Below are positions 53,966 to 62,743 of a stretch of 64,000 nt of DNA, in pieces. The notes beneath the pieces were generated by a model. The model did not search any database and had not been told where the DNA came from. It saw only the letters and a program-made list of their open reading frames with translations. The stretch lies in contig DASYAL010000055.1 of the NCBI GenBank assembly GCA_036501365.1, positions 124,001-188,000 on the forward strand. The letters run 5' to 3'. This DNA is from CAIKMD01 sp036501365. Its GTDB lineage: Bacteria > Pseudomonadota > Alphaproteobacteria > ATCC43930 > CGMCC-115725. The position numbers were made by a program, and so were the translations under genes. The stretch's first letter is position 1. Every line of letters starts with the position of its first letter.

Positions 53966-55135
53966 TTAGAGCAGCGGGAAATCCGCGTCGAGGCCCAACG
54001 CGACCCGGCCGAACATCGTGCCGTTGGCGTCCCAGTTGAGGCCGATATGGCCTTGCGCGGCATGCGCGTCGCGTAGCGAGCGCTGCAGCGGATGGGTTTC
54101 GATGATCGCCGCGCCGCCGGCGCCGGCGAACAGCATATCGATCGCCTTGACGCTCATACGCACGGCGAAAGCCGCGTCGCGGCGCCAGCGGGTCTTCTCC
54201 TCCATGGCAGCGAGCTTGCCGGCCTCGGCGAACCGCATCGCCTCTTCGCAATCCTTGAGCATCAGCGTCTCGGCCGCATCGATCAGGGTCGCGGCCTCGG
54301 CGACGCGAATCTGCATGGTGGCGAAATCGGCGACCTGGCGACCAGTCGCGGTGGCGACGCGCGCGCGCGTCGCGCTCGCGAATTCCTCGATCGCGCCTTG
54401 CGCGATGCCGAGCGCCGTCGCGCCGTTGACGAAGCCGAAGAGCGCGTACCAGGCGAGTTTGTAAAGCGCGCCCGGGTTGACGGCGCTGCCCGGATGCGGC
54501 GCGCCTTTGCCTGCGGCCGCGGCGAGCGTGCGGTGCTCGGGCACGAAGACATTGTCCGCGACGACGTCCTTGCTGCCGGTGCCGGCGAGGCCCATGGCAT
54601 GCCAGTTGTCGATCTCGGAGTACTCGCCGCGCGGCACGAGGAAGAAACGTGGCTCGGAATTCCGGTTCGACACCGGCGCCGCGAGCATCATCCACGCGGA
54701 GGCATCGATGCCGCTCGAGAAGGGCCATTTGCCGGAGAGGCGATAGCCGCCTTCGACCGCTTCGGCGCGTCCCGCCGGGAAGACGAAGGACGAGCCGATC
54801 AGTGCGCGCGGATCGGCCTTCCAGATCTCGTCCTGCGCGCGAAGCGGCCAATAGCCGAGCATCCAATTATGCACGACAAGGTTGTTGTAGACCCAGGAGG
54901 TCGAGCCGCAGCCGCGGCCGAGGGTCGCCCCGACATCGATGAAGGCGCGAAACGGCGCCTCGATGCCGCCATAGCGCACGGGTTGGAAGAGGCGGAAGAG
55001 CTCGGTCTCCTGCAGATCGGCGATCGTCTCATCAGGCAGGCGGCGCAGCTTCTCGGTGGCGGCGGCGCGCTGGCGTAGCACCGGCGCCAAGAGGCGTGCG
55101 CGTGTCACGAGGTCGGCAAGCTTTGCTGCTGTCAT
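53966..55135 (-). CDS. Acyl-CoA dehydrogenase-fold flavin-dependent hydroxylase-like protein
   Basis: 389-residue protein with the fold of two-component flavin monooxygenases (HpaC2/HsaA/DszC type). It shows RYGGIEAPFRAFIDVGATLG, GCGSTSWVYNN, GYRLSGKWPFSSGID and WHAMGLAGTGSKDVVADNVFVP, with the C-terminal dimer helix region. No reductase partner is adjacent. The start could be ATG 55135 or 55141. Substrate unknown; an aromatic or sulfur compound is possible. Confidence 0.78.
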   Translation of the reverse strand: MTAAKLADLVTRARLLAPVLRQRAAATEKLRRLPDETIADLQETELFRLFQPVRYGGIEAPFRAFIDVGATLGRGCGSTSWVYNNLVVHNWMLGYWPLRAQDEIWKADPRALIGSSFVFPAGRAEAVEGGYRLSGKWPFSSGIDASAWMMLAAPVSNRNSEPRFFLVPRGEYSEIDNWHAMGLAGTGSKDVVADNVFVPEHRTLAAAAGKGAPHPGSAVNPGALYKLAWYALFGFVNGATALGIAQGAIEEFASATRARVATATGRQVADFATMQIRVAEAATLIDAAETLMLKDCEEAMRFAEAGKLAAMEEKTRWRRDAAFAVRMSVKAIDMLFAGAGGAAIIETHPLQRSLRDAHAAQGHIGLNWDANGTMFGRVALGLDADFPLL

Positions 55136-55242
55136 ACCCATCGCGCAGTGCAGGCAAGCCGAAGCCGCGGGCGCTGTCAATCGCTCGGGCGGAAGGTTTG
55201 CGCTATCGTCAGCGGCCAAAATGCCTATGCCGAGCCGTCGCC

Positions 55243-56736
55243 TTGCCTGAATCGTCAACTGCGCCCATCGCCGCCGATATCCCGGCTTTCTCGCCCGCGC
55301 GGCGGCGCTGGATCGTCGCCGGCTGTTGCGTCGCGATCTTCATGGTCTCGGTCGAATCCTCGATCGTCGCGACGGCGATGCCGTCGGTCGTCGCCGCCGT
55401 CGGCGGCTTCGAATATGTGAGTTGGGTGTTCGCTGCCTATCTGCTGTCGCAGGCGGTGGCGATTCCGATTTACGGCCGGCTCGCCGATCTCTGGGGCCGC
55501 AAATGGCTCTTGATCGGCTCGACGGCGCTGTTCCTTGTCGGCACGCTCTTATGCAGCGCGGCCTGGGGGATGATCCCGCTGGTCATCTTCCGCTTCGTGC
55601 AAGGAATCGGCGGCGGCGGGTTGCAGCCGCTCGCCCTCACCATCATCGGCGATCTCTATCCGCCGGTCGAACGGGTGAAGGTGCAGGGCAATCTCAACGC
55701 CATCTGGGGCGTCTCCGCGCTGTCGGGACCGCTGATCGGCGCCGTGCTGACGGCGACCTTGGGGTGGCGCTCGGTGTTCTGGATCAACCTCCTGCCCGGC
55801 GTCGCGATGATCGCGATCCTCTCGGGCTCGTTCCGCGATCAACTCAGGGTGCGCGAGCACAAGGTCGACTATCTCGGTTCGCTGCTGCTGGTGATCGGCG
55901 TCGGCGCGCTGCTCCTCGCACTGGTGCAATTCTCGGCGCTCCGCGGCGAGACTATTGCGATCCTGCTCGGCACTGCGGCGATCGCGCTCGTTTTTCTCGG
56001 CTATTGGGAAGCGCACGCGCCCGAGCCGATCGTGCCGCTCGAGCTGTGGCGTAATCCGATCGTCTCGACCACCAATCTCGGCTCCTTGGCGATCGGCATG
56101 GTGATGATGGGCGTGATCGTCTTCATCCCGCCCTACGTCCAGGGCGTGATGGGCAAGAGTCCGGTGGTCGCGGGCTTCACCCTGATCAGCCAGTCGCTCG
56201 GCTGGACGGTCATCGGCGCTTTCGCCGGGCGGCTTTTGGTGCGCATCACCTATCGCACCATGGCGATCTGGGGCGGCGTCCTCCTGGTGATCGGCGCGCT
56301 GATGCTGGTGGCGCTCGATCCCGCGCGCGGGCCGCTTTGGGCGTTCATGAGCGGCGGCCTCATCGGCTTCGGCATCGGCTTCTGCAACACGACGTTCTTG
56401 GTCGCGGCGCAGAACGCCGTCGACTGGCAGCAGCGCGGCGCCGCCACCTCGGGCAATCTCTTCATGCGCCAGTTCGGTTCGTCGCTCGGCGCGGCGCTTT
56501 TGGGCGGCGTCATCAACTGGGCGCTGGCGCAGCGCATTCCCGAAGGGCGCGACGCAATCGATCAATTGATGGATCCGGGCCAGCGGGCGGCGATGGCGCC
56601 CGACGCGCTGGCGCGGCTTTCGGACGCGACCGCGGCGTCGCTGACGACGGTCTATGTCGTGGTCGCGATCCTCGCCGTGATCTCGCTGGCGCTGTGCTTT
56701 CTGGTGCCTGCCGGGCAGCGCACCCAACGCTCTTAG
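55243..56736 (+). CDS. DHA2-family MFS exporter (EmrB/QacA-like)
   Basis: 497-residue, 14-helix transporter. Motif A is GRLADLWGRKWLLIGS, motif C-like GVSALSGPLIGAVL and MVSVESSIVATAMPSV in helix 1 mark the DHA2 drug:H+ antiporters. No ATG lies upstream of helix 1 in frame; TTG at 55243 is the best start but has a weak ribosome-binding site. It is divergent from the hydroxylase gene. Confidence 0.85.
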   Translation: MPESSTAPIAADIPAFSPARRRWIVAGCCVAIFMVSVESSIVATAMPSVVAAVGGFEYVSWVFAAYLLSQAVAIPIYGRLADLWGRKWLLIGSTALFLVGTLLCSAAWGMIPLVIFRFVQGIGGGGLQPLALTIIGDLYPPVERVKVQGNLNAIWGVSALSGPLIGAVLTATLGWRSVFWINLLPGVAMIAILSGSFRDQLRVREHKVDYLGSLLLVIGVGALLLALVQFSALRGETIAILLGTAAIALVFLGYWEAHAPEPIVPLELWRNPIVSTTNLGSLAIGMVMMGVIVFIPPYVQGVMGKSPVVAGFTLISQSLGWTVIGAFAGRLLVRITYRTMAIWGGVLLVIGALMLVALDPARGPLWAFMSGGLIGFGIGFCNTTFLVAAQNAVDWQQRGAATSGNLFMRQFGSSLGAALLGGVINWALAQRIPEGRDAIDQLMDPGQRAAMAPDALARLSDATAASLTTVYVVVAILAVISLALCFLVPAGQRTQRS

Positions 56737-56752
56737 ATTGGGTGATCCTAGA

Positions 56753-57136
56753 TCAGACGGCGCCGAGCACCGCCTCGATCTTCTTCTTCAGCGTGTCGGC
56801 GTTGAACGGCTTGACGATATAGTTGCTGACGCCGGCGCCCTTGGCGGCGACCACTTTCTCAGTCTTGCTCTCGGCGGTGATCATGATGAAGGGCGTTTCC
56901 TTCAGCAACGCGTCGGCGCGCACCTCTTTCAGGAATTCCAGCCCCGACATCGGCGTCATGTTCCAGTCGGAAATGACCAAGCCGATATTGTGTTCATGCA
57001 TCTTCTTGAGACCGCCGGCACCGTCCTCGGCTTCTTCGACATTGAGGAAGCCGATCTGCGCCAACAAATTGCGCAAAATCCTCCGCATCGTGTTGTAGTC
57101 GTCGACGATCAGCACCTGACGGTCGGTATTGCGCAT
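56753..57136 (-). CDS. cheY: Chemotaxis response regulator CheY
   Basis: 127-residue single receiver domain. The acid pocket is D12/D13 (LIVDDYNTM), the phosphorylation site D57 (ISDWNM), the switch T/S is MITAES and the lysine K109 is YIVKPFN. MRRILRNLL fits CheY rather than Spo0F or DivK. GGAG lies 9 bases before ATG 57136. There are no other che genes next to it. A TTAA-N6-TTAA pair is about 80 bases upstream. Confidence 0.9.
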   Translation of the reverse strand: MRNTDRQVLIVDDYNTMRRILRNLLAQIGFLNVEEAEDGAGGLKKMHEHNIGLVISDWNMTPMSGLEFLKEVRADALLKETPFIMITAESKTEKVVAAKGAGVSNYIVKPFNADTLKKKIEAVLGAV

Positions 57137-57214
57137 GAGCCGAATCTCCGTTACCCGCGGCGCTGGACCGAGGGGCAATCCTGTCAGAAATAGCAGGCGG
57201 GGGTTGAGCCTCCG

Positions 57215-57228
57215 TTAACGCCGGTTAA
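57215..57228. promoter_or_regulatory. TTAA-N6-TTAA box upstream of cheY
   Basis: TTAACGCCGGTTAA: TTAA half-sites with 6-base spacing, 79-92 bases before the cheY ATG. It is one base shorter than the canonical CtrA box, so binding is less certain than at 36875-36889. Confidence 0.3.
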
Positions 57229-57309
57229 CGTCCGCCAGCCGACAGGGCGGGATTTGAACGCTTTCGCCGGCGCGCGGGTAATCTTCCGGGGTCGAGGGTC
57301 TCAAAAACG

Positions 57310-58326
57310 ATGCGCATCGCCGCCCTCCTGCTGCTGCTCGGGCTCCTTGCCGCCACCGCGCTGGTTGCCTGGTTCGGCGCCGGCGCGGTCGCGGCGACGC
57401 TGCTGCACATCGGCTGGGGCGGCTTTATCGTGATCTGCGGCGTGCATTTTTGCCTCATCGCCATCAACGGTATCGCCTGGCACGCGCTGATCGCTCCCGT
57501 CGTGCCGCAGCGTTGGCCGATTTTCGTCTGGGCGCGGCTGGTCCGCACGGCGGCGGCCGACGTGTTGCCCCTCTCGCAGCTCGGCGGGCCCGCCGCCGGC
57601 ATCCGCCTGGCGATACTGCACGATGTTCCCGGCGCGATCGCGGCGGCCTCGGTGATCGTCGATGTCGGGATCGAGTTCGTCACCCAGCTTGTCTATGCCG
57701 TGATCGGTTTGCTGCTGCTGGCAATGCGCCGGCCCGGCAGCGATGTCGTTTTGCCGGCGATGGCCTGGCTGATCGTCGGCGCGGGATTGTGCGCAGGGTT
57801 CATCGTTGCGCAGCGCCGCGGCGGCAAGCCGCTCGAGCGCCTCATGTCGCGCATCGCCCGCCATTTCTCGGTTGCGCCGCCGGCGACGGCGGAAGCGATG
57901 ACCGCCAGCCTCGCCGATATCTATGACCGGCCGCGGCCGCTCGCGGTCGCCAGCACGCTGCATCTCGTCGACTGGCTGGCGACCGGCGGCGAGGCATGGC
58001 TGGCATTGCACTTAATGAATGTGCCGGTATCATTCGCGGCCGCCACGGGAATCGAGGGTCTGCTTTATGCCGTCCGCAGCGCTGCCTTTATGGTGCCCAT
58101 CGCCGCCGGTGTTCAGGAAGGCGGCTATCTTCTGGTTGGCGCCGCCTTTGGTCTCACCCCCGACCAAGCCCTCGCCTTGTCGCTATTGAAGCGGGGCCGC
58201 GATCTTGCCTTAGGGGTGCCGGCGCTGCTCGGCTGGCAGATCCTGGAGGGCGGGCAGTGGTGGCGCGACCGCCAGGGCGCGGCAAGAAAGCCGCCGCCGG
58301 AACGAGACGACGGTGCCGGCAATTAG
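57310..58326 (+). CDS. Lysylphosphatidylglycerol synthase-domain/HpnL-like membrane protein
   Basis: 338-residue polytopic protein of the UPF0104/AglD/HpnL family. Conserved blocks are RTAAADVLPLSQLGGPAAG, IEGLLYAVRSAAFMVPIAAG and QEGGYLLVGAAFGL, and ALSLLKRGRDLALGVPALL. HpnL in methylobacterial and other hopanoid clusters has this layout; no hopanoid genes are here, so the subfamily is only likely. A role in lipid or glycan flipping is suggested for the family. Confidence 0.75.
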   Translation: MRIAALLLLLGLLAATALVAWFGAGAVAATLLHIGWGGFIVICGVHFCLIAINGIAWHALIAPVVPQRWPIFVWARLVRTAAADVLPLSQLGGPAAGIRLAILHDVPGAIAAASVIVDVGIEFVTQLVYAVIGLLLLAMRRPGSDVVLPAMAWLIVGAGLCAGFIVAQRRGGKPLERLMSRIARHFSVAPPATAEAMTASLADIYDRPRPLAVASTLHLVDWLATGGEAWLALHLMNVPVSFAAATGIEGLLYAVRSAAFMVPIAAGVQEGGYLLVGAAFGLTPDQALALSLLKRGRDLALGVPALLGWQILEGGQWWRDRQGAARKPPPERDDGAGN

Positions 58327-58374
58327 GTCAGTGCGTTCTGCGTCGTATTTTGACTTGTCGAAGGAAGCAGCACC

Positions 58375-59670
58375 GTGGAGCTCATTAACCAGACCCCCAT
58401 TTCGATCAGAGCCGGCAGCTTCGGCACGCCGCCGCTTCTCCTGCGCGCCGCCGATTGGCTGACGGACGCGGTCGGCTTCCTGCACCGGCCAGTGACGGCG
58501 GAGGAACTGATCGCCGCCGCGCAACGCCGCACCGGCCTCACCGATTTCGGCGAATGGCAATTCGTGGCGCCACTTCGCGTCCTGCTGCAAGCCTCCGAGC
58601 GCGAGGCCGCGCTCGGCGCTTTCGGCCGCTTCGCGCTGCGCTGGGACGCGCTGCGCTTTCTCGCGAATCTGCTGCTGCTGCGCGCCGCCGAGAAAGCGGC
58701 GAAGACGGCGGCGCCCGCGGTCGAGCGACCGATTTTCGTCACCGGCCTGCCGCGCAGCGGCACGAGCTTCCTGCATAATCTGCTGGTCGAGGATCCCGCC
58801 AATGCGGTGCCGCGCTGCTGGCAGACCATCCATCCGGGGATGGTAGGCGATCCGCTCCGCGAGGCGCGCGCGATCCGCGGCGTCGATCGCCAGCTCCGGT
58901 TCTTTCGCCGTCTCGCGCCCGACCTTGCGGCGATGCATCCGATCACGGCGACGATGCCCCAGGAATGCAGCGAGATCACCGCGCATCTCTTGACCAGCCT
59001 GCGCTTCGATACGACGCATCACGTGCCATCCTATCGTGCCTGGCTCGACGATGCCGGCCATCTCGAAGCCTATCGCTTTCACCGGCGTTTCCTCGAGCAT
59101 CTCGCGCGGCGCGAGCAGACGGGACGGCGCTGGGTCTTGAAATGCCCCGACCACGTCTTCGCGCTCGAGGCGATCCAGAAAGTCTATCCCGATGCCCGTT
59201 TCGTGTTTGTGCATCGCGATCCGATGCGGGTGCTCGCCTCGGTGGCGCGGCTCACCGAGGTCCTGCGCCAGCCCTTCACGCGCCGGCTCGATCGCGCGGC
59301 GATCGGACGCCAGGTCTGCGACCGCTGGGCCGAAGGCGCGGCGCGCATCCTCGCGGCAAGCGAGACGCTGGCGCCGGAGCGGGTCTTTCACATCCGCTAT
59401 CGCGACCTGGTCGGGGATCCGGCCAGCGCGGTGACGCGGCTTTACACGAAATTCGGCCTGCCGCTGGAGGACAGCTTTAAGGCGCGGATCGACGCCTATG
59501 TCGCGGCGAAGCCGAATGGCGGCTACGGCAGTCTTCGCTATCGGTTCGAGGATTACGGCATCGATGCCGCGCGCGAGCGGCATCGCTATGCCAATTATGT
59601 TGCCGCTTTCGACGTCGGGCCCGAGCCGGGATCGCGGCGCGCGCAGCCCCTGGCGGAAGCAGCGGCCTGA
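58375..59670 (+). CDS. PAPS-dependent sulfotransferase-family protein
   Basis: 431-residue protein. The PAPS 5'-phosphosulfate-binding loop is VTGLPRSGTSFLHNLL (near residue 122) and the 3'-phosphate block is RFVFVHRDPMRVLAS. An N-terminal domain of about 115 residues precedes it, as in the bacterial sulfotransferase family. Start is GTG 58375. Acceptor unknown; the ABC importer that follows is of the sulfonate type, so a sulfur link is possible. Confidence 0.85.
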   Translation: MELINQTPISIRAGSFGTPPLLLRAADWLTDAVGFLHRPVTAEELIAAAQRRTGLTDFGEWQFVAPLRVLLQASEREAALGAFGRFALRWDALRFLANLLLLRAAEKAAKTAAPAVERPIFVTGLPRSGTSFLHNLLVEDPANAVPRCWQTIHPGMVGDPLREARAIRGVDRQLRFFRRLAPDLAAMHPITATMPQECSEITAHLLTSLRFDTTHHVPSYRAWLDDAGHLEAYRFHRRFLEHLARREQTGRRWVLKCPDHVFALEAIQKVYPDARFVFVHRDPMRVLASVARLTEVLRQPFTRRLDRAAIGRQVCDRWAEGAARILAASETLAPERVFHIRYRDLVGDPASAVTRLYTKFGLPLEDSFKARIDAYVAAKPNGGYGSLRYRFEDYGIDAARERHRYANYVAAFDVGPEPGSRRAQPLAEAAA

Positions 59671-59852
59671 ACGATGAAGGCGTGATGACCGCCTGGTCGC
59701 GATCTGATTGGCGCGAGCCGAATGATGGCACGATGCTGATGCCGCCTGTCGATAGCCCTTAAGCGGGGATATCCCGCACCGCCCGGCTTCGCTATGATCC
59801 GGCGTGCCTTCGGGCACCGCGGACAAAAACATCGCATCGGGGAGGTCGTCGA

Positions 59853-60971
59853 ATGTTCACCAGCATCACTCATGTGCGCGTTGCCGCCGCTGTCATCCTG
59901 GGCGCCACGGCGCTCGCCACCGGACCCGCGCCGGCCCGGGCGCAAGGCGCCTCGGCCGGTCTCCCGGTCACGGTAACCGAGCTCGAGCCCATCCCGGATC
60001 CGCCGGTAGCCTATGACCGGATGGCGATCGCTATGGGCGCGCCGCAAAAGCACGGGCTCGACCTCAAGCTCGGGGCCGACCTCGCCGGCGGCGGACCGGA
60101 GCGTATCCAGGCGGTGGTGACCAACAATACCGACCTCGCGACCAGCGACATCATCGCGGCGATGGGCTCGATCGAATCCGGCGCCAAGATCAAGATCCTC
60201 ATGGTCATGACTCCCTATGGCGACGAGGAGGTGTGGGGCCAGGACAAGTACAAGACGATGAAGGACGCAGAGGGTCAGACCTGGGGCGTCGCCTCGCTCG
60301 CCGGCGCGCAGCGCTTCAACGCGCAGATGGCGGTGCAGGGCCTGGGCTTCGCTCCCGACGCCTTCCGCTGGTTCGCGGTCGGCGGCGGCGACGGGCCGAA
60401 TCTGCAGGCGCTCGACAGCGGCCGTATCCAGATCGGCAGCCTGTCGCATCTCGGCGCCATCCAGGCCGAGGCCAAGGGCTTCACCAAGACCATCCACGTG
60501 CTCCTGCCGCATACGGCGAAATACACGCCGCCGGTGCCGCGCCTCGTCGTCGTCGCGCGCAGCGAATGGCTCAAGGATCACCAGCCGACGGCGACCGCCT
60601 ATGTAGAGATGATGCTCGACATCATGCGGCAGTGGCAAAATGACGGGCAATCCTGGGTCAAGCCGGCCGCGGCGATCTTCACCAACAGCGGTATGGATGC
60701 GCAGCAGCTCGAGCAGGGCTGGAAGGCCTTCCGCGACGGCGGCTATTTCTCGGTGAATGGCGGCGTCAACCTGGCGGCGACCCAGAAGATCATGGATCTG
60801 TTCTTCAAGCTGCGCGGCGACAGCCCGAACCAGAACCTGTCGAAGCCAGCCGACATCTACGACACCGGCCCGCTCAAGGCCGCGCTCGACAAGATGGGCG
60901 TGGTGAAGGGCACGCCGGGCCTGCCCGACACGCCCGACTGGTACCAAAGCGGCAGCGCGCAGAAAGGCTGA
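59853..60971 (+). CDS. ABC transporter substrate-binding protein (SsuA/TauA/NMT1-like)
   Basis: 372-residue periplasmic binding protein with a signal peptide (about residues 1-30, ending ARA). Blocks are VAYDRMAIAMGAPQKHGLDL, TDLATSDIIAAMGS and WGVASLAGAQRFNAQ. With the ATPase and permease that follow it forms a complete importer of the nitrate/sulfonate/taurine family. Ligand unknown. The gap 59671-59852 holds only a short palindrome (GGGATATCCC). Confidence 0.87.
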   Translation: MFTSITHVRVAAAVILGATALATGPAPARAQGASAGLPVTVTELEPIPDPPVAYDRMAIAMGAPQKHGLDLKLGADLAGGGPERIQAVVTNNTDLATSDIIAAMGSIESGAKIKILMVMTPYGDEEVWGQDKYKTMKDAEGQTWGVASLAGAQRFNAQMAVQGLGFAPDAFRWFAVGGGDGPNLQALDSGRIQIGSLSHLGAIQAEAKGFTKTIHVLLPHTAKYTPPVPRLVVVARSEWLKDHQPTATAYVEMMLDIMRQWQNDGQSWVKPAAAIFTNSGMDAQQLEQGWKAFRDGGYFSVNGGVNLAATQKIMDLFFKLRGDSPNQNLSKPADIYDTGPLKAALDKMGVVKGTPGLPDTPDWYQSGSAQKG

Positions 60972-60995
60972 GCTGCCGCTTTTTCCGCCCTGCCC

Positions 60996-61772
60996 ATGCG
61001 CGAACTCGACTTCGTCAACGTCCGCAAGAGCTATGCGAGCCCGGCCGGCGACCTGCTCGTCGCGCTCGATGATTTCACCTTGACGGTCGATAGCGGCCGC
61101 TTCGTGACCGTGGTCGGGCCGAGCGGTTGCGGCAAGACCACGCTCCTGCGCATGGCGGCGGGGCTCCTGCCGCCCGACGAAGGTGGCGCGATCCGCCTCG
61201 ACGGCGAGCCGCTCGCCGGTCCCAGCCCCAAGATGTCGATGGTGTTCCAGGGCATCGGACTGATGCCGTGGAAATCGATCTTCGACAATGTGGCGCTCGG
61301 CCTCCAGCTACAGGCGCACCGCGCGAAGCTCACCGCCGAAGAGCGGGAGCGCATCGCCGCGACGCTCGCGCTCGTCGGCCTCACCGGCTTCGAGCGCTAT
61401 TACCCGCACCAGCTCTCGGGCGGCATGCAGCAGCGTGTCGGGCTGGCGCGCGCGCTCGTGCGCCAGCCCGAGATCCTGCTGATGGACGAGCCGTTCGGCG
61501 CGCTCGACGCGCAGACCCGCACGGTGCTGCAGGACGAGCTGCTGACGCTGTGGGGCCGGATCAAGAGCACGGTGCTGTTTATCACCCACGATCTCGACGA
61601 GGCGATCTATCTCTCCGACCGCGTCGTCATCATGAGCCGCCGCCCGGGCCGCATCAAACAGGTGCTCGAGGTGAAATTGACGCGGCCGCGTTTCAGCTAT
61701 GACGCGCGGGCGGAGCCGGAATTCGCACGGCTCCGCCATATCGCCTGGCAGAGCATCAAGGAGGAGTTATGA
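60996..61772 (+). CDS. ABC transporter ATPase (SsuB/TauB-like)
   Basis: 258-residue ATPase. Walker A is GPSGCGKTT (residues 41-49), the Q-loop MVFQGIGLMPW, the signature LSGGMQQRVGLARAL, Walker B ILLMDEPFGALD and the H-loop FITHDLDEA. The C-terminus overlaps the permease start by 4 bases. Part of the importer with the genes at 59853 and 61769. Confidence 0.93.
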   Translation: MRELDFVNVRKSYASPAGDLLVALDDFTLTVDSGRFVTVVGPSGCGKTTLLRMAAGLLPPDEGGAIRLDGEPLAGPSPKMSMVFQGIGLMPWKSIFDNVALGLQLQAHRAKLTAEERERIAATLALVGLTGFERYYPHQLSGGMQQRVGLARALVRQPEILLMDEPFGALDAQTRTVLQDELLTLWGRIKSTVLFITHDLDEAIYLSDRVVIMSRRPGRIKQVLEVKLTRPRFSYDARAEPEFARLRHIAWQSIKEEL

Positions 61773-62602
61773 GCCAATCCTCGCTTCCGCTCGAACGCGC
61801 CAAGCCGGCGAAGGCGCCGGGCGGCGCGGCATCGCTGCTTGCCATGGTTGGCCGCAGCACCGCGGCGATGGTGGTGCTGTCGGGCATCGGCTTCCTGGTG
61901 CTCTGGCAGGTGGTGAGCATGAACGTGTCGCCGGTGATCTTGCCGGCGCCGGCCGCCGTGTTCACCGCCTTCATCGCGCTCACCCTTTCGGGCGAGCTGG
62001 TCTATGCGACCCTTGCCACCATCTGGCCCTTTGCCATCGGTCTCGTCCTCGGCTTTGCCGTCGGCACGGTGATGGGGCTGCTCCTCGGCATCTTCCGCCC
62101 GGCGGCGCGCGTGCTCGATCCTTATATCTTCGTCGGTTGGTCGATTCCCAACATCGCCTGGCTGCCGCTCTTCATCGCCTGGTTCGGCGTCGGCAACCTG
62201 ACGCTCATCATCTTCGTCTTCATCTCGGCGGTGTTCCCGCAGCTTCTGACCGTCGAGGCCGGCGCCAAGGAGGCCGACAGTTTCCTCGTCGAGGTGGCGC
62301 GCTCGCTCGGCGGCAACAAGCGCGAGATCCTCTACAATGTCGTGCTGCCTTCCTCGCTCCCCTACATCATCGCCGGCCTGCGCATCGCGGTGGGTCGCGC
62401 GCTGGTCGGCATCATCGTCGGCCAGCTCCTGATCGTCGCGACCGGCATCGGCTACATGTTCCAGTTCTACGGCGAGACCCTGTCGCTGGCGAAATATTTC
62501 GCGCCACTCATCGTCATCGCCGTGCTCGCGATCCTCCTCAATCGCGGCGTCAACTGGGCCGAGCGCGCCTTCATCCCGTGGAAGACCCGCGCGTTCACCT
62601 AA
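61769..62602 (+). CDS. ABC transporter permease (SsuC/TauC-like)
   Basis: 277-residue permease with six helices. The EAA-type loop contacting the ATPase is EVARSLGGNKREILYNVVLP, and VGRALVGIIVGQLLI follows. It completes the importer. The gap 62603-62743 after it holds the promoter of the sensor kinase gene and a TTAA-rich patch (GTTAACTTTTTAAAC at 62645-62659). Confidence 0.92.
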   Translation: MSQSSLPLERAKPAKAPGGAASLLAMVGRSTAAMVVLSGIGFLVLWQVVSMNVSPVILPAPAAVFTAFIALTLSGELVYATLATIWPFAIGLVLGFAVGTVMGLLLGIFRPAARVLDPYIFVGWSIPNIAWLPLFIAWFGVGNLTLIIFVFISAVFPQLLTVEAGAKEADSFLVEVARSLGGNKREILYNVVLPSSLPYIIAGLRIAVGRALVGIIVGQLLIVATGIGYMFQFYGETLSLAKYFAPLIVIAVLAILLNRGVNWAERAFIPWKTRAFT

Positions 62603-62743
62603 GCAGCGTCAAAGCGAGCTCGAGATATCGCGGCAGCGACACCCGTTAACTTTTTAAACATTCCTTTACCGCACCATCCGGGGCCGCGACTTTAACAGCC
62701 GTAAGGTTCGACGACGGTCGCTCCTCTGCTATCGGAAGTGACT

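Noticed and set aside
53966..55135. True acyl-CoA dehydrogenase
   Set aside because: The blocks fit flavin-dependent hydroxylases of the same fold better, and the usual catalytic glutamate context was not seen.
62645..62659. CtrA box GTTAACTTTTTAAAC
   Set aside because: The two TTAA words are only 4 bases apart, not 6-7.
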